Shown here piece after piece: positions 1-8,870 of a stretch of DNA of 29,607 nucleotides. Source of the DNA: Calditrichia bacterium (GTDB taxonomy: Bacteria; Calditrichota; Calditrichia; Calditrichales; Calditrichaceae). Where the stretch lies: assembly GCA_027039465.1 (NCBI GenBank), contig JALWEA010000409.1, forward strand, positions 1 through 29,607, in the 5' to 3' direction. Made by a program: the position numbers and the translations under genes. How positions within the stretch are numbered: position 1 is the stretch's first letter; every line of letters begins with the position of its first letter. The notes beneath the pieces were generated by a model. The model made no database searches and was not told the DNA's origin. It was given only the letters and a program-made list of their open reading frames with translations.

Positions 1-1652
1 AATTCGGGATCGCGAATATTCGAAATCTGAGACAAGGCATAGCGGAAGATCCAATCGCCACGGAAGTAATTATCCGGCCAGTAAAAGCGACGGCCGATTC
101 GCAAGGATGCTCCGCGGTCTTTCTGATCCCACGGATAGTAGCCGCCGCCACGACGCGTATCGAACAAAGAAAAACCGCCGAGTGTCGGTGTGTTAAACAT
201 CCAAGGTTCCGTAAAACTCAATGAAATGGAACGATAAATACTACCGAACTGCCAGTCAAATACCAGGCGTTGCCCGTCACCGCCGGAGAACGGATGCGCG
301 AGGGAAAAGTTGTTAAACGTTAATCCGATACTTCCGATTAAACCGTCTCGTTGACTGTAACCGGCGGACATATTGGCCATATCCGTAGATTTTTCTTTGA
401 CCTTCACTAACAAATTAACAAATCGATCATCATTGGGAATCAGTTTAACATCCGGATTGGCGTAAGCAAAATAATTCAAAATGGTAATATCGCGAATCGA
501 ACGTTCCAGTTTGCTGCTATTGAAAACATCGCCCGGATGAATTTTGAATTCACGACGAATGACTTTTTCGTTTGTCTTGGTATTCCCTTCCACAATAATC
601 TGCTTAACATGAACCACATTACCTTCGATAATTGTAAAATGAATATTCAAAGTGTCCGGCCCTATCGGAATTTCACGAGGCTGAATATTGGCAAACAAAT
701 AGCCTTGGTTGAAATACATTTTTTGCAGACGATCACGCACGCCTTCATCATATTTTTTCTGGTTATAGACATCGCCTTTGTCAATATCCAAAGCGGCTTT
801 AAGCGCTTCATCGCTGAAAATAGTATTGCCTTCGAAAGTAATATCGCCAAAATAATATTTATGCCCTTCATCAATCCAGATATCGATGTACAAATCCGAT
901 TTATCGGGGCTGTACGAAATGGAATCCTTTACAATCTCCGCGTCACGAAATCCATGGTTTTTGTAGAATGCAATAATTTTCTTCTTGTCTTCCTCGAATT
1001 TTTTGGGATCAAAATCCGCGCTGCGCCACCAACGGTCTTCCTTAATTTCTTTCATTTGCCCCTTCAGCTTACCGTCGCTGAAATGTTTATTGCCGTGGAA
1101 GCGAATTTTTTTAACCTGAACTTCTTTGCCTTCATCAATATTCACCACCAAATTCACATATTGCTTACCTGCTGAAACCGTATCGATTTTCACTTTGGCC
1201 AGCAAATAACCTTCATCGTGATATTTCTTTAAAAGCTTTTCACGCATATTAAACAGCTTGTAATCGGAAACCACCATGCTGCGGTAGGTATTAAGCTGCT
1301 CTTCCACATCTTTTTTGGAAAGCGCATCATTGCCCTTAATAATCACATCTTTTAAGCGGGGATATTCTTTTACCCGGATCAACAGATCCAAGCCTTTAAT
1401 CGTTTGATTGGTAACATAAACCCGAATATCGGAAAATATATTCAGCGCCCAGAGATTTTGAACCGCTTTTTGAATATCTTCGCCGTTGATCTTCATGCCG
1501 GCGCGTAATCCGGAATTCAAACGGATCATGCTGGCATCGGCGCTTTTGTTTCCTTCGATCTTAAGGGAATTGATTTCAACTTTTTGTGTCTGTCCGAAAA
1601 GAAAAGTAGCGGATAATAAAACCAACAACAGGAAACCAATGGTTCTCTGCAC
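1..1652 (-). CDS. bamA: Outer membrane protein assembly factor BamA (3' end outside window)
   Basis: BamA is the Omp85 component of the machinery that folds and inserts beta-barrel proteins into the outer membrane. About 550 residues are visible. An N-terminal signal peptide (hydrophobic core FLLLVLLSATFLFG, then QTQK) is followed by five POTRA-type repeats (roughly residues 23-345), recognisable by recurring phrases such as IEGNK, IKGNDALS, FHGNKHFSD, FEGNTIFSD and VEGNTKTNEKV. After these the N-terminal strands of the beta-barrel begin (SAGYSQRDGLIGSIGL and FTEPWMFNTPTLGG). The frame is still open at base 1, so much of the barrel is missing. I chose the GTG at 1652 because an ideal GGAGGTGA ribosome binding site ends a few bases upstream. 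An in-frame ATG at 1664 is possible, but it would lie inside that site. The gene starts directly after tamB and is surely co-transcribed with it. Confidence 0.95.
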   Translation of the reverse strand, partial: MQRTIGFLLLVLLSATFLFGQTQKVEINSLKIEGNKSADASMIRLNSGLRAGMKINGEDIQKAVQNLWALNIFSDIRVYVTNQTIKGLDLLIRVKEYPRLKDVIIKGNDALSKKDVEEQLNTYRSMVVSDYKLFNMREKLLKKYHDEGYLLAKVKIDTVSAGKQYVNLVVNIDEGKEVQVKKIRFHGNKHFSDGKLKGQMKEIKEDRWWRSADFDPKKFEEDKKKIIAFYKNHGFRDAEIVKDSISYSPDKSDLYIDIWIDEGHKYYFGDITFEGNTIFSDEALKAALDIDKGDVYNQKKYDEGVRDRLQKMYFNQGYLFANIQPREIPIGPDTLNIHFTIIEGNVVHVKQIIVEGNTKTNEKVIRREFKIHPGDVFNSSKLERSIRDITILNYFAYANPDVKLIPNDDRFVNLLVKVKEKSTDMANMSAGYSQRDGLIGSIGLTFNNFSLAHPFSGGDGQRLVFDWQFGSIYRSISLSFTEPWMFNTPTLGGFSLFDTRRGGGYYPWDQKDRGASLRIGRRFYWPDNYFRGDWIFRYALSQISNIRDPE

Positions 1653-1655
1653 AGT

Positions 1656-1663
1656 CACCTCCA
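1656..1663 (-). promoter_or_regulatory. Ribosome binding site of bamA
   Basis: The minus strand reads GGAGGTGA here, a near-perfect anti-16S match 4-5 bases before the GTG at 1652. It decides against the ATG at 1664, which overlaps it. It lies between the tamB stop codon and bamA, so bamA has its own strong initiation signal. Confidence 0.7.
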
Positions 1664-1665
1664 TA

Positions 1666-4600
1666 TTAAAATGTAAACGAATGCCGTAATCTAATTTTAA
1701 TGTCTTCCAAATATTGCTTTTGATTGGGAATTTTGTAATACCCCATTAATTCTCGATCATACTCAATTTCGAGCAAAATGTTTCTTAAAAACCGATATTC
1801 AATACCAAAGGAATGATTCATATCAAACGTTGGCTTGCTTTTATCATAAACCGAAACCAATTGGCCGGTGTACGTTAAATATAAATTCTGCGTTAAATAT
1901 TTCCCCAATGTAACTTCCGAACTTGACATCAAAAACAGATACGGCGTTGACGTATTAAACGGATTTATCAACGGTTGATTTCGCCCGAAATTACGTCCGC
2001 CGTAACCGATACTTGTGTAAAACAAGTTCTTGGCAATATTGGAATTTATTCGGACAAAATCAATACCAAGATTGCGCTCGATCGCTCGTTCGATCGGTCG
2101 GAACAGCGGACGGAAAATATATTTGTCCGTTACGGCGCCACCGACACTGGTTGCTTTTTCCCTTAAATTGCCAACGGAAAAGCCCAAGTAGGATAGAACC
2201 TGTTCCTGATCTTCACCAATCTGCGGGTCGGCGGATACCAATTTGAATTTAAAATTTTCCAAACTGCCTTGTTGTTTTTCCTGATGCGTTTCGGGATCCA
2301 CAGCATAAAGTTTCAGATAGATGGTTTTGGGCACGGCACCGATACTGTCGCGAATGGTCGTCCAGGCTTGCCCGGAAATAAAGGGATAGGGACTTGCTTC
2401 CGTAAATTCGGCCTGGAAATAATCGACACGAAAGGTTTGATCCAAATACTCCAGGCGCCCCCGCGATGAGCTCATTTTCCCGCTTACCCGAAAAGATTTA
2501 TTACTTAAAATGCCGCGTAAATGCAAACCGGGACTGGATTCATCGATAAATAATTCCGTATTCACGTTATCGATGTAAGCGGGAATTTGACGAAAATAAA
2601 CCACGTCTTCGCCAGGTTTTACCAGCAAATCCCAATCGATATTTTGCAAAAATTCCACCACAACATCCGGCTTTCCGGAGGGCGGTGTGTTAACTTTCAA
2701 GAAGGGAAATGTCAATCGTGTATCGTAAACGGTAACTTTTCCATGCAAAACGGGATGCTTAACCGGCCCGGCAAAATAGAAATCTTCACCCTGTTTAAAC
2801 CCGCTTAAAGCCAATCGGCCGAAATCGCTATTGTGCATAAATCCCGGCAGGTGCACTTCAACGCCGCGACCCGTTGTTTCCATTTTTAAAATGCCAAAGT
2901 CCAAATCCAGCCCCTTAAAATACCAAGGGGACAAAGTGCGCCCGTCGGCCAATTTAATATTGCGCACCGTATTAATGGTCAATGTTTGTCCTCCGGTCGA
3001 GGCCATAAAATTAATATAATTGACTTTATTAGTGCCCGCCTTTTTCTCAATGACACCACTGATGTTTTCAATATGCGGAGCCACGTCTTTCAGCCAAAGC
3101 TCACCGTTATTTATTACCATTAGCCCGCTGCTTAAGCGAATGCGTTCGGGCGTTCCGCCCAAGGCAAGATGCAGATTGACGTTGGAAACACCTTTCTTAA
3201 AAAACGGTTGATACAAAGGAATGATTTCAAACAAATCTCCGTCGAAATTCAGAAAAAGATCGATAGGGCCTGTTGAGTACAAAGGAACCTGCCCCAGGCC
3301 GGTTAACTGGAAATGCCCGTCACGGGCCATTTCAAAACGATCGATTTTGAGTAATTGATCTTTACCATGGAAAAGGGAGCCTCCGTCAATAAAATCGTTT
3401 TTCACGCGAATAAACAAATGGTCAAAATCCAGACGATCCAATGTACCATCGGAAATATTCAGATTCATCATCCATTTCGGTTGGCGTAGGCTGCCTTTGA
3501 TGTCCATGGTGTAGTCAGCCTGACCGCTGATGTGCAATTTCCCCGGCAACAAAGTGGACATCAGTTGTTCCATATCCACATCATGTCCGGAGAAAAACCC
3601 TTGCACCGAATGCTTTTTAAAGTCGGCCTTCCCTTTGCCCTGAATAATCGGTAAATTATTAATTGCGATGAAGAGCGAATCCACGGAGACGGAATCTTTG
3701 CTCGCAAAAAGTTGCAACCCCGCCTGATAATATCCAACGTCGTTAAAAACAAACCGATCGCCGGTAAGATCCGCCGACAACATCGGATTTTTAATATCAC
3801 CCCGTAAAAGGACGCTTCCGTTAATATTACCCAAAAAGCGGAAATTATTAGCAAGCACCGAATCGCTAAAAGCTTTCACAATATTAAAATGATTGAAACG
3901 AATATTGCCGCTTAAATATTGTTTGTGTGTAAAATCAACTTTCAGGTCCCCGATAATTTGATTTCCGAAGCGGAAATTCCCGGCAAAATAATCGTCGCCG
4001 AATTCCACTTTTGTATTTCCCGAAATATTCTTGAGCCGCATCATCCCGTTCAATTCCCGATGAGCGGAAAACAGATTGCTCAGGGTGGCGACCAATTCCA
4101 TTTTATTTTTAGGATTTTGCCGATCGGTTAAACTTAAATTCAATTTTAAACGATTAAGAGGGCCTCGAACCTTAAAATCATTACTTGTGCGGCTGAGAAC
4201 AGGATGTAATAATTCGGCCGAGGTAAAATATTGAAATGGAAAATCCCGAATCTCTCCCTGATCGATGGTCGGATTGTGCAGATAATCCGTTAAGTGTAAA
4301 AAGGCTTTGAATTCCGGCACCGAAGATTTGATTAAATCAATCTGTAAATTTTTACGGTTGCCGACAATACCTCCTGCAAGCGCCAACAAGGTATCCGCAG
4401 GAGCGGTTAAATAATACCGCCAACTCCCGATCGTTTTACCGGATTTAAGGTTGGAGGCAAGGTTTAAATCAAAAGAGTGCATTTTTTGCGAAAGTCGATC
4501 AAAAATCAAATGGCGGGAGGTAAAATGCTCCGCGTGCATTTTTACTTTCAACTGTCCCGATTTTTGCTCGTACAAAGCTTCGGCTTTAAAAACATTGTCA

Positions 4601-5823
4601 TTGTCCAAACGCGCAAATAAGTTTTGCAGCTTAAGCGTATCCGGTGAAAATCGGAAACTAAGATTCAAATCGTTTATTTCTTTACCGGAGTTGAAGCGTA
4701 CGTTTCCTTTTTTTAGTGTGGCGGTTCCGCGCCATACCCCAGGCTTGATATTTAAATTTAGCTCTCCGCCAACGGAAGCCCCGGAATACCAATGTTTTTC
4801 ATCGGGCGCAATAAACAATCCCGGATTTAAATTGTCAACGATTAATTGGGCCTGCAATTGCGGTTTTAACAGGTTATCAATCCAAGCTTGTCCTTTTACG
4901 GAAGACGAGCCGGATCGTGCATCCAAACTATCAACTATTAAATGATTATTCGAAACAACGGCTTTTAGTTGTAAATGCTCCAAACTGCGTCCCTTGTACT
5001 GGAGCGCAAAATTTCTGAAAAGCAATTCGCTATTAATGCGCAAACTATCGGGATTAAAATGCTGATTTTCCAATAGAATCCAGCCGGATATCAAACCGCG
5101 ATAAATTTTAGCTTGCGGGAAGAAATCATTAATAAAAGATTGCTCAACATCATACTGCGCCATGCGGCACAGTAAACGCATTTTTTCGTTCTTTAAATTT
5201 AACCGCGCCGAAATAGTCATTTGGTTTGGTTGACCCGATAAAAAACCGCCGTTCAATCCAATTTCAAGAATATTCTCCTGTTCCGCTTTTACAATTCCGT
5301 TCAAATGCTCAACCAAAATAAGGCTGTCGTTTTTTCCCTTATGGATTGCAATTTGTCCGTTTTCGATACGAATAATTTTAATCGTGTTTTTACGATTAAG
5401 GCGATTGACAAAGGTTTGCAAAACCTGCCAGGCATCAGGTCCCTTTTTATTATTTACGGTGCTGTTTTTTCTTCTAATTATCAATTGCGGATTAACAAGC
5501 GTGACACTTTCCAACGCTTGCAGGGGCGTTTTCGGATGCAAAATAAGGTTTGTCAAGCGATAACTTAAACGAATGCTGTTAATATTTAATGTATATCGTT
5601 TGTTATCCGATTTTAAGGCAACTTTATTAAAGCGTAAAGAGCCAAGGCCTACTTTAAAATTTTCAAGATTGATGGAATAGGGAAAATTTTCTTCGGCGGA
5701 GGCTAATAGATAGCGTTTAACAGGCTTTGCCAGCCCCGTCCAATTAAGCAAGGTTGGCAAAGAAAAAATTACAACACCCAAAAAGGTTATGATAAGAGAA
5801 ATAATTACAATAAATTTTTTCAT
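1666..5823 (-). CDS. tamB: TamB-family inner membrane/periplasmic translocation and assembly protein
   Basis: TamB proteins are long periplasmic beta-taco proteins anchored in the inner membrane that bridge the envelope and are implicated in phospholipid transport and outer-membrane assembly. The 1385-residue protein starts with one N-terminal transmembrane anchor (FIVIISLIITFLGVVIF, about residues 4-20) and has an AsmA-like beginning. Over a thousand residues of beta-rich repeats follow, with many short amphipathic strands ending in NLNIKPG, LNLSLTD, VNLHLALGG and the like. It closes with a typical TamB C-terminal (DUF490) domain holding SADPQIGEDQEQVLSYLGF and a barrel-like end terminating in phenylalanine. 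The length suits the family. The stop codon is one base from the bamA ATG alternative and 13 bases from its likely GTG. No TamA lies in the window, so BamA is the likely outer-membrane partner. The start codon lacks a clear ribosome binding site. Confidence 0.9.
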   Translation of the reverse strand: MKKFIVIISLIITFLGVVIFSLPTLLNWTGLAKPVKRYLLASAEENFPYSINLENFKVGLGSLRFNKVALKSDNKRYTLNINSIRLSYRLTNLILHPKTPLQALESVTLVNPQLIIRRKNSTVNNKKGPDAWQVLQTFVNRLNRKNTIKIIRIENGQIAIHKGKNDSLILVEHLNGIVKAEQENILEIGLNGGFLSGQPNQMTISARLNLKNEKMRLLCRMAQYDVEQSFINDFFPQAKIYRGLISGWILLENQHFNPDSLRINSELLFRNFALQYKGRSLEHLQLKAVVSNNHLIVDSLDARSGSSSVKGQAWIDNLLKPQLQAQLIVDNLNPGLFIAPDEKHWYSGASVGGELNLNIKPGVWRGTATLKKGNVRFNSGKEINDLNLSFRFSPDTLKLQNLFARLDNDNVFKAEALYEQKSGQLKVKMHAEHFTSRHLIFDRLSQKMHSFDLNLASNLKSGKTIGSWRYYLTAPADTLLALAGGIVGNRKNLQIDLIKSSVPEFKAFLHLTDYLHNPTIDQGEIRDFPFQYFTSAELLHPVLSRTSNDFKVRGPLNRLKLNLSLTDRQNPKNKMELVATLSNLFSAHRELNGMMRLKNISGNTKVEFGDDYFAGNFRFGNQIIGDLKVDFTHKQYLSGNIRFNHFNIVKAFSDSVLANNFRFLGNINGSVLLRGDIKNPMLSADLTGDRFVFNDVGYYQAGLQLFASKDSVSVDSLFIAINNLPIIQGKGKADFKKHSVQGFFSGHDVDMEQLMSTLLPGKLHISGQADYTMDIKGSLRQPKWMMNLNISDGTLDRLDFDHLFIRVKNDFIDGGSLFHGKDQLLKIDRFEMARDGHFQLTGLGQVPLYSTGPIDLFLNFDGDLFEIIPLYQPFFKKGVSNVNLHLALGGTPERIRLSSGLMVINNGELWLKDVAPHIENISGVIEKKAGTNKVNYINFMASTGGQTLTINTVRNIKLADGRTLSPWYFKGLDLDFGILKMETTGRGVEVHLPGFMHNSDFGRLALSGFKQGEDFYFAGPVKHPVLHGKVTVYDTRLTFPFLKVNTPPSGKPDVVVEFLQNIDWDLLVKPGEDVVYFRQIPAYIDNVNTELFIDESSPGLHLRGILSNKSFRVSGKMSSSRGRLEYLDQTFRVDYFQAEFTEASPYPFISGQAWTTIRDSIGAVPKTIYLKLYAVDPETHQEKQQGSLENFKFKLVSADPQIGEDQEQVLSYLGFSVGNLREKATSVGGAVTDKYIFRPLFRPIERAIERNLGIDFVRINSNIAKNLFYTSIGYGGRNFGRNQPLINPFNTSTPYLFLMSSSEVTLGKYLTQNLYLTYTGQLVSVYDKSKPTFDMNHSFGIEYRFLRNILLEIEYDRELMGYYKIPNQKQYLEDIKIRLRHSFTF

Positions 5824-6060
5824 TAAACCGATAATCTGTTTTTTTATCCCCTCAACCGGGAATGTGGGTCATTGGCCTTTTTTATTCAAATTGCCAATCG
5901 CAATAAAAATCACGCCTTAACTACAAGACAATGAAAATTTCAATTATTTAACGTCATCGCCTGAAATTGAGTTCCTGTTAATTTTATCCAAGCATTTAAA
6001 ATTATTAAAATAAGGTAAGAATGTCAAAGGAAAGATGGATGGCTGATATTTAATAAAAAT
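5824..6060. other. Non-coding leader region upstream of tamB
   Basis: About 300 bases between tamB and mscS hold no credible gene. They contain the mscS terminator (6061-6100) and a possible promoter (5999-6027), which would give tamB an untranslated leader of roughly 165 bases. I see no tRNA, repeat or clear riboswitch fold. Confidence 0.5.
5999..6027 (-). promoter_or_regulatory. Candidate sigma-70 promoter for tamB-bamA
   Basis: On the minus strand a perfect TTGACA (6027-6022) is followed after 17 bases by TAATTT (6004-5999), a weak -10 match. It lies just beyond the mscS terminator and points to tamB, where a promoter is expected. The poor -10 and the AT-rich background keep this tentative. 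Confidence 0.35.
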
Positions 6061-6100
6061 TAAAAAATCGAGAGAGGAAACGGGGATAACCTCTCTCGAT
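6061..6100 (-). terminator. Rho-independent terminator after mscS
   Basis: An 11-bp perfect stem (6067-6077 with 6090-6100, ATCGAGAGAGG / CCTCTCTCGAT) with a 12-base loop is followed on the minus strand by a TTTTTTA run. It stands about 30 bases after the mscS stop codon and separates mscS from tamB-bamA. Confidence 0.9.
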
Positions 6101-6128
6101 AACCTTCAATTATTTGCAACGGCTCAAA

Positions 6129-6956
6129 TTAACTTTTTTCATCTTTATGATATAGATGCACATCGTGCTGCGGATAAGGGATGGAAATATTATTTTTATC
6201 GAATACGGTTTTGATTTTTTCATGCATTTCAAAATACAAATCCCAATAGTCGACGCCCTTTACCCAAGCACGTACCGCCAAATTCACCGAACTATCCGCT
6301 AATTCACTCACCAAAACCTGCGGAGCCGGATCTTTTAAAACCCGTCTGTTGCTTTCAAGTATTTCTAAAATTAATTCTTTTGCCTTAGCAATATCATCCT
6401 CATAGCCAATGCCGAAAGTCATATCAACACGACGCGTCTCTTCGGTGGAATAATTAATAATGCTTCCGTTTGAAAGAGCGCCATTCGGGATAATGATGGT
6501 TTTATTATCCGGGGTTTTTAAAATCGTATTGAAAATTTGGATTTCACTAACTTTCCCCACATGTCCTTGAGATTCAATAACATCACCAACTTTAAAAGGC
6601 TTGAACAACAAAATCAGAACGCCACCGGCAAAATTGGCCAAACTGCCTTGCAGTGCCAGACCCACGGCCAAACCGGCGGCACCAATGACCGCCACAAAAG
6701 AGGTGGTGGCAATGCCAAGCATGGAAGCCACACTGATAAATAATAATATTTTTAAAGTAATGTCTATTAAGCTCAGCAGAAACTTACGCAATGAAACTTC
6801 AATTTTGCTTCTATTCATCGCCTTTTCAATACCGCGAATGATTAATTTAATGACCCACAATCCGATAATCAGAGCGGCAATCGACCATAATAATTCCGGA
6901 AGTATTTTAATAATAAGATCCACACCTTTTACATAATATAATTGGATATTTTCCAT
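6129..6956 (-). CDS. mscS: Small-conductance mechanosensitive channel, MscS family
   Basis: This inner-membrane channel opens under membrane tension and releases solutes during osmotic downshock. The 275 residues match the classical short MscS. Three transmembrane helices lie at about 14-40, 59-82 and 86-119. The pore helix TM3 is rich in Gly and Ala (AAGLAVGLALQGSLANFAGG). The beta domain follows with FKPFKVGDVIE and the signature PNGALSNGSIINYS, then the cytoplasmic alpha/beta domain ending in ISIPYPQHDVHL, which is typical of the family. The start at 6956 has an AAAGGGA ribosome binding site. The gene stands between two terminators (6997-7015 and 6061-6100), so it is probably transcribed alone. 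Confidence 0.95.
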   Translation of the reverse strand: MENIQLYYVKGVDLIIKILPELLWSIAALIIGLWVIKLIIRGIEKAMNRSKIEVSLRKFLLSLIDITLKILLFISVASMLGIATTSFVAVIGAAGLAVGLALQGSLANFAGGVLILLFKPFKVGDVIESQGHVGKVSEIQIFNTILKTPDNKTIIIPNGALSNGSIINYSTEETRRVDMTFGIGYEDDIAKAKELILEILESNRRVLKDPAPQVLVSELADSSVNLAVRAWVKGVDYWDLYFEMHEKIKTVFDKNNISIPYPQHDVHLYHKDEKS

Positions 6957-6996
6957 ATATTTTCCCTTTTAACTGTTCACTATTTTGAATATGAAA

Positions 6997-7015
6997 GGGG
7001 GCAACGTGTGCCCCC
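6997..7015 (-). terminator. Probable terminator after the TSP3/OmpA gene
   Basis: A 7-bp GC-rich stem (6997-7003 GGGGGCA with 7009-7015 TGCCCCC) with a 5-base loop lies ten bases past the stop codon of the OmpA gene. On the minus strand only TTT follows, so the U-tract is short; termination may be partial. Confidence 0.6.
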
Positions 7016-7025
7016 ATTGACGTAA

Positions 7026-8384
7026 TTATTTAATACGATAGAATTCAATCCTGCGATTTTTGGCACGACCCTCCGGTGTACTGTTATCCGCAATCGGATT
7101 GGCCGGGCCGTATCCTTTGGCCTGAATACGTGAGCCGTCAATGCCATGCTCAACTAAATAATCGCGCACTGCTTCGGCTCGCTTTTGAGATAGGCGCATA
7201 TTCACTTTATAACTGCCCGTATTATCGGTATACCCACGAATCTCAACCTGAATCTCAGGATTCTCTTTTAATGTGTTGACAACTTTATCCAACGTTTGCT
7301 TTGAATCAGGAGTTAACTTTGCACTGCCGGAGGCAAAATGCACACCTTCCAACACAATGGTTTTGCCTTTTTCCACGGCGATTTCCGGCTTCTTATCGGG
7401 ACAACCGTCGGAGTCTTCGTAACCGTTAACCGTTTCGGGTTCGTTAGGACATTTATCTTTAACATCGGGGATGCCATCATGATCATTGTCGGGATCCGGT
7501 ACGCCATCTTCATCTTGGTATCCGTCTTTATCTTCGGGTTGATTCGGTGCCTTATCGTTCACATCCAAAATACCGTCTCCATCATTATCCGGATCGGGTA
7601 CACCGTCATCATCCTGGAAACCGTCTTTGTCTTCGGGTTGGTTGGGGGCTTTATCGATTTTATCGGGAATCCCGTCCTGATCATTATCGTAATCCGGTGC
7701 GCCGTCTTCATCCTGGAAATGATCGAAATCTTCGGCATGCAAAGGATCTTTATCAATTCGATCCGGAATGCCGTCACCATCGGTATCTTTGGGTTTACCG
7801 AAATTAATGGAAAGACCGATTACACCCGTTAAATAACTGTCCTTCATTTTACCTTCGCTTAAGTCATCCATGTAATCGGTAAAAGACGGGTGGGCAAGGA
7901 ATTCGGCATCAAACGCAATAAATTCATTCAAAAAATAGGAAAAACCGATACCAAAGGGGATTCCGTTATTTATTTTTTTGTATTTCCCTGCATTGTAATT
8001 TGGCAGTCCCCAACCGTTACGGCCTTTAGGATGAATGTCGAACCATTCATAACCAACAGCCAAATACGGATTTAGTTTGCATTTTTGAAAAGGTTTGATC
8101 TTTAACAGGAAGGTGTAATTCCAAATATTGGTTTTGAAATAATCCTTGCCTTCTGCAGCCGAAAGCCTGCCTTTGCCGTAATTAAATGCAAGGCCAACAA
8201 AATTCGTAAACCAAAAATGGGCAAAAAAATCATAATGCCCGTAAATTTCAGGGTTGTTAATGTCACCCTGATACGTCGTTGCGCCGCCTCGCACACCGAT
8301 ACCAAATTTTCCTCCGGTTTCATCGGCAAACGAAAACGAGACCATAAGGGTCAGCAACAAAATGACAACTAAACGTTTACTCAT
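7026..8384 (-). CDS. Outer membrane protein with thrombospondin type 3 repeats and OmpA peptidoglycan-binding domain
   Basis: This is an OmpF/OmpA-like porin that should tie the outer membrane to peptidoglycan. From the ATG at 8384, which has an ideal AGGAGG site before it, the protein has 452 residues. It has a signal peptide (RLVVILLLTLMVSFSFA), a small outer-membrane beta-barrel (about 22-200, with GIGVRGGATTYQGDI and GVIGLSINFG), then four thrombospondin type 3 units of 33 residues. These are full of Ca2+-binding acidic motifs such as DTDGDGIPD, DNDQDGIPD, DNDGDGILD and DNDHDGIPD. The C-terminal OmpA domain (about 350-452) carries the motifs GYTDNTGS, LSQKRAEAVRDYL and GRAKNRRIEF, including the Asp and Arg that bind diaminopimelate. 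An upstream in-frame ATG at 8441 would add 19 residues and hide the signal peptide, so I rejected it. Confidence 0.92.
   Translation of the reverse strand: MSKRLVVILLLTLMVSFSFADETGGKFGIGVRGGATTYQGDINNPEIYGHYDFFAHFWFTNFVGLAFNYGKGRLSAAEGKDYFKTNIWNYTFLLKIKPFQKCKLNPYLAVGYEWFDIHPKGRNGWGLPNYNAGKYKKINNGIPFGIGFSYFLNEFIAFDAEFLAHPSFTDYMDDLSEGKMKDSYLTGVIGLSINFGKPKDTDGDGIPDRIDKDPLHAEDFDHFQDEDGAPDYDNDQDGIPDKIDKAPNQPEDKDGFQDDDGVPDPDNDGDGILDVNDKAPNQPEDKDGYQDEDGVPDPDNDHDGIPDVKDKCPNEPETVNGYEDSDGCPDKKPEIAVEKGKTIVLEGVHFASGSAKLTPDSKQTLDKVVNTLKENPEIQVEIRGYTDNTGSYKVNMRLSQKRAEAVRDYLVEHGIDGSRIQAKGYGPANPIADNSTPEGRAKNRRIEFYRIK
7394..7787 (-). repeat. Four tandem 99-bp units coding TSP3 repeats
   Basis: Within the OmpA gene the 33-residue unit (DGIPD..DK.P..PED.DG.QD.DG.PD.DND) recurs about four times, and the central two copies are very similar at DNA level as well. 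Copy-number change by slippage or recombination is plausible. Confidence 0.8.
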
Positions 8385-8428
8385 AGTTCCTCCTATAAAT
8401 TGTTTAAAAACGCATGTCGCACTTTCAT

Positions 8429-8446
8429 TGTCAAATGGCATGCCAA
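8429..8446 (-). promoter_or_regulatory. Candidate promoter of the TSP3/OmpA gene (sigma-54-like or sigma-70 -35)
   Basis: The minus strand reads TTGGCATGCCATTTGACA. TTGGCATG matches the -24 element of sigma-54 promoters and TTGA stands at the -12 distance, although the conserved GC is GA. The same stretch ends in a perfect TTGACA sigma-70 -35, but I find no good -10 at 17 bases. It lies about 45 bases before the ATG. Which sigma factor uses it is open. Confidence 0.35.
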
Positions 8447-8516
8447 AATTTATAAGAAGGAACTAAATGCCGATATTTATTGAAAATACAATGAAACGGT
8501 TTGGGTAAATATTCTC

Positions 8517-8729
8517 TTAAGATGATTTTATCGGGGGATTTGCCCCATCGTTGTGGTGATCTGCCCCGGCCGATTTTTCGATTTCATTAGGAATTCTTTG
8601 CTCATACAAATCTCGGCCTACCTTCCATGGTTCAATAGCATGACAAAATTCACAAATAAAATATCTGCCTAATAACGCTGTTGGTAAAACGGTTTGCGCT
8701 TTATGACACTGAGGACAAATAAGAAGCAT
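8517..8729 (-). CDS. Small zinc-ribbon protein
   Basis: I do not recognise this 70-residue protein beyond its fold. Cysteines at 5, 8, 26 and 29 form two CxxC knuckles (CPQCHK and CEFCHA) separated by 17 residues, a standard zinc-ribbon spacing. The rest (about 31-70) is acidic and hydrophilic with no domain I know. The knuckles resemble domains that bind nucleic acid or protein partners, but no role can be assigned. Before the ATG there is only a weak purine-rich GAAAGAAA site. It sits between the sigma-54 activator and the OmpA gene, and a sigma-54-like site lies about 140 bases upstream. The four ordered cysteines make it more likely to be a real gene than chance. Confidence 0.7.
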   Translation of the reverse strand: MLLICPQCHKAQTVLPTALLGRYFICEFCHAIEPWKVGRDLYEQRIPNEIEKSAGADHHNDGANPPIKSS

Positions 8730-8870
8730 GATTCATTTCTTTCTTTATAAAAATAATTTTTACTAATGAATCAACGCGGAAATACTGATTGGTAGAAACA
8801 AGATTTTATTCGTCTACCGTGCATTCAACACGAAGATTCACCTAACCAATTTTAACCGAATTCTTAGAAG

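Noticed and set aside
537..1175. Plus-strand open frame of 212 codons
   Set aside because: It lies antisense to the POTRA region of bamA, which has clear domain motifs. The plus-strand peptide is low-complexity (many Phe, Ile and Asn) and has no recognisable domain.
4451..4945. Plus-strand open frame of 164 codons
   Set aside because: Antisense to tamB, with no ribosome binding site or domain; tamB continues uninterrupted on the other strand.
7338..7832. Plus-strand open frame of 164 codons with repeated Ile/Val/Phe phrases
   Set aside because: It is the antisense image of the TSP3 repeat DNA; its repetition simply mirrors the 99-bp units.
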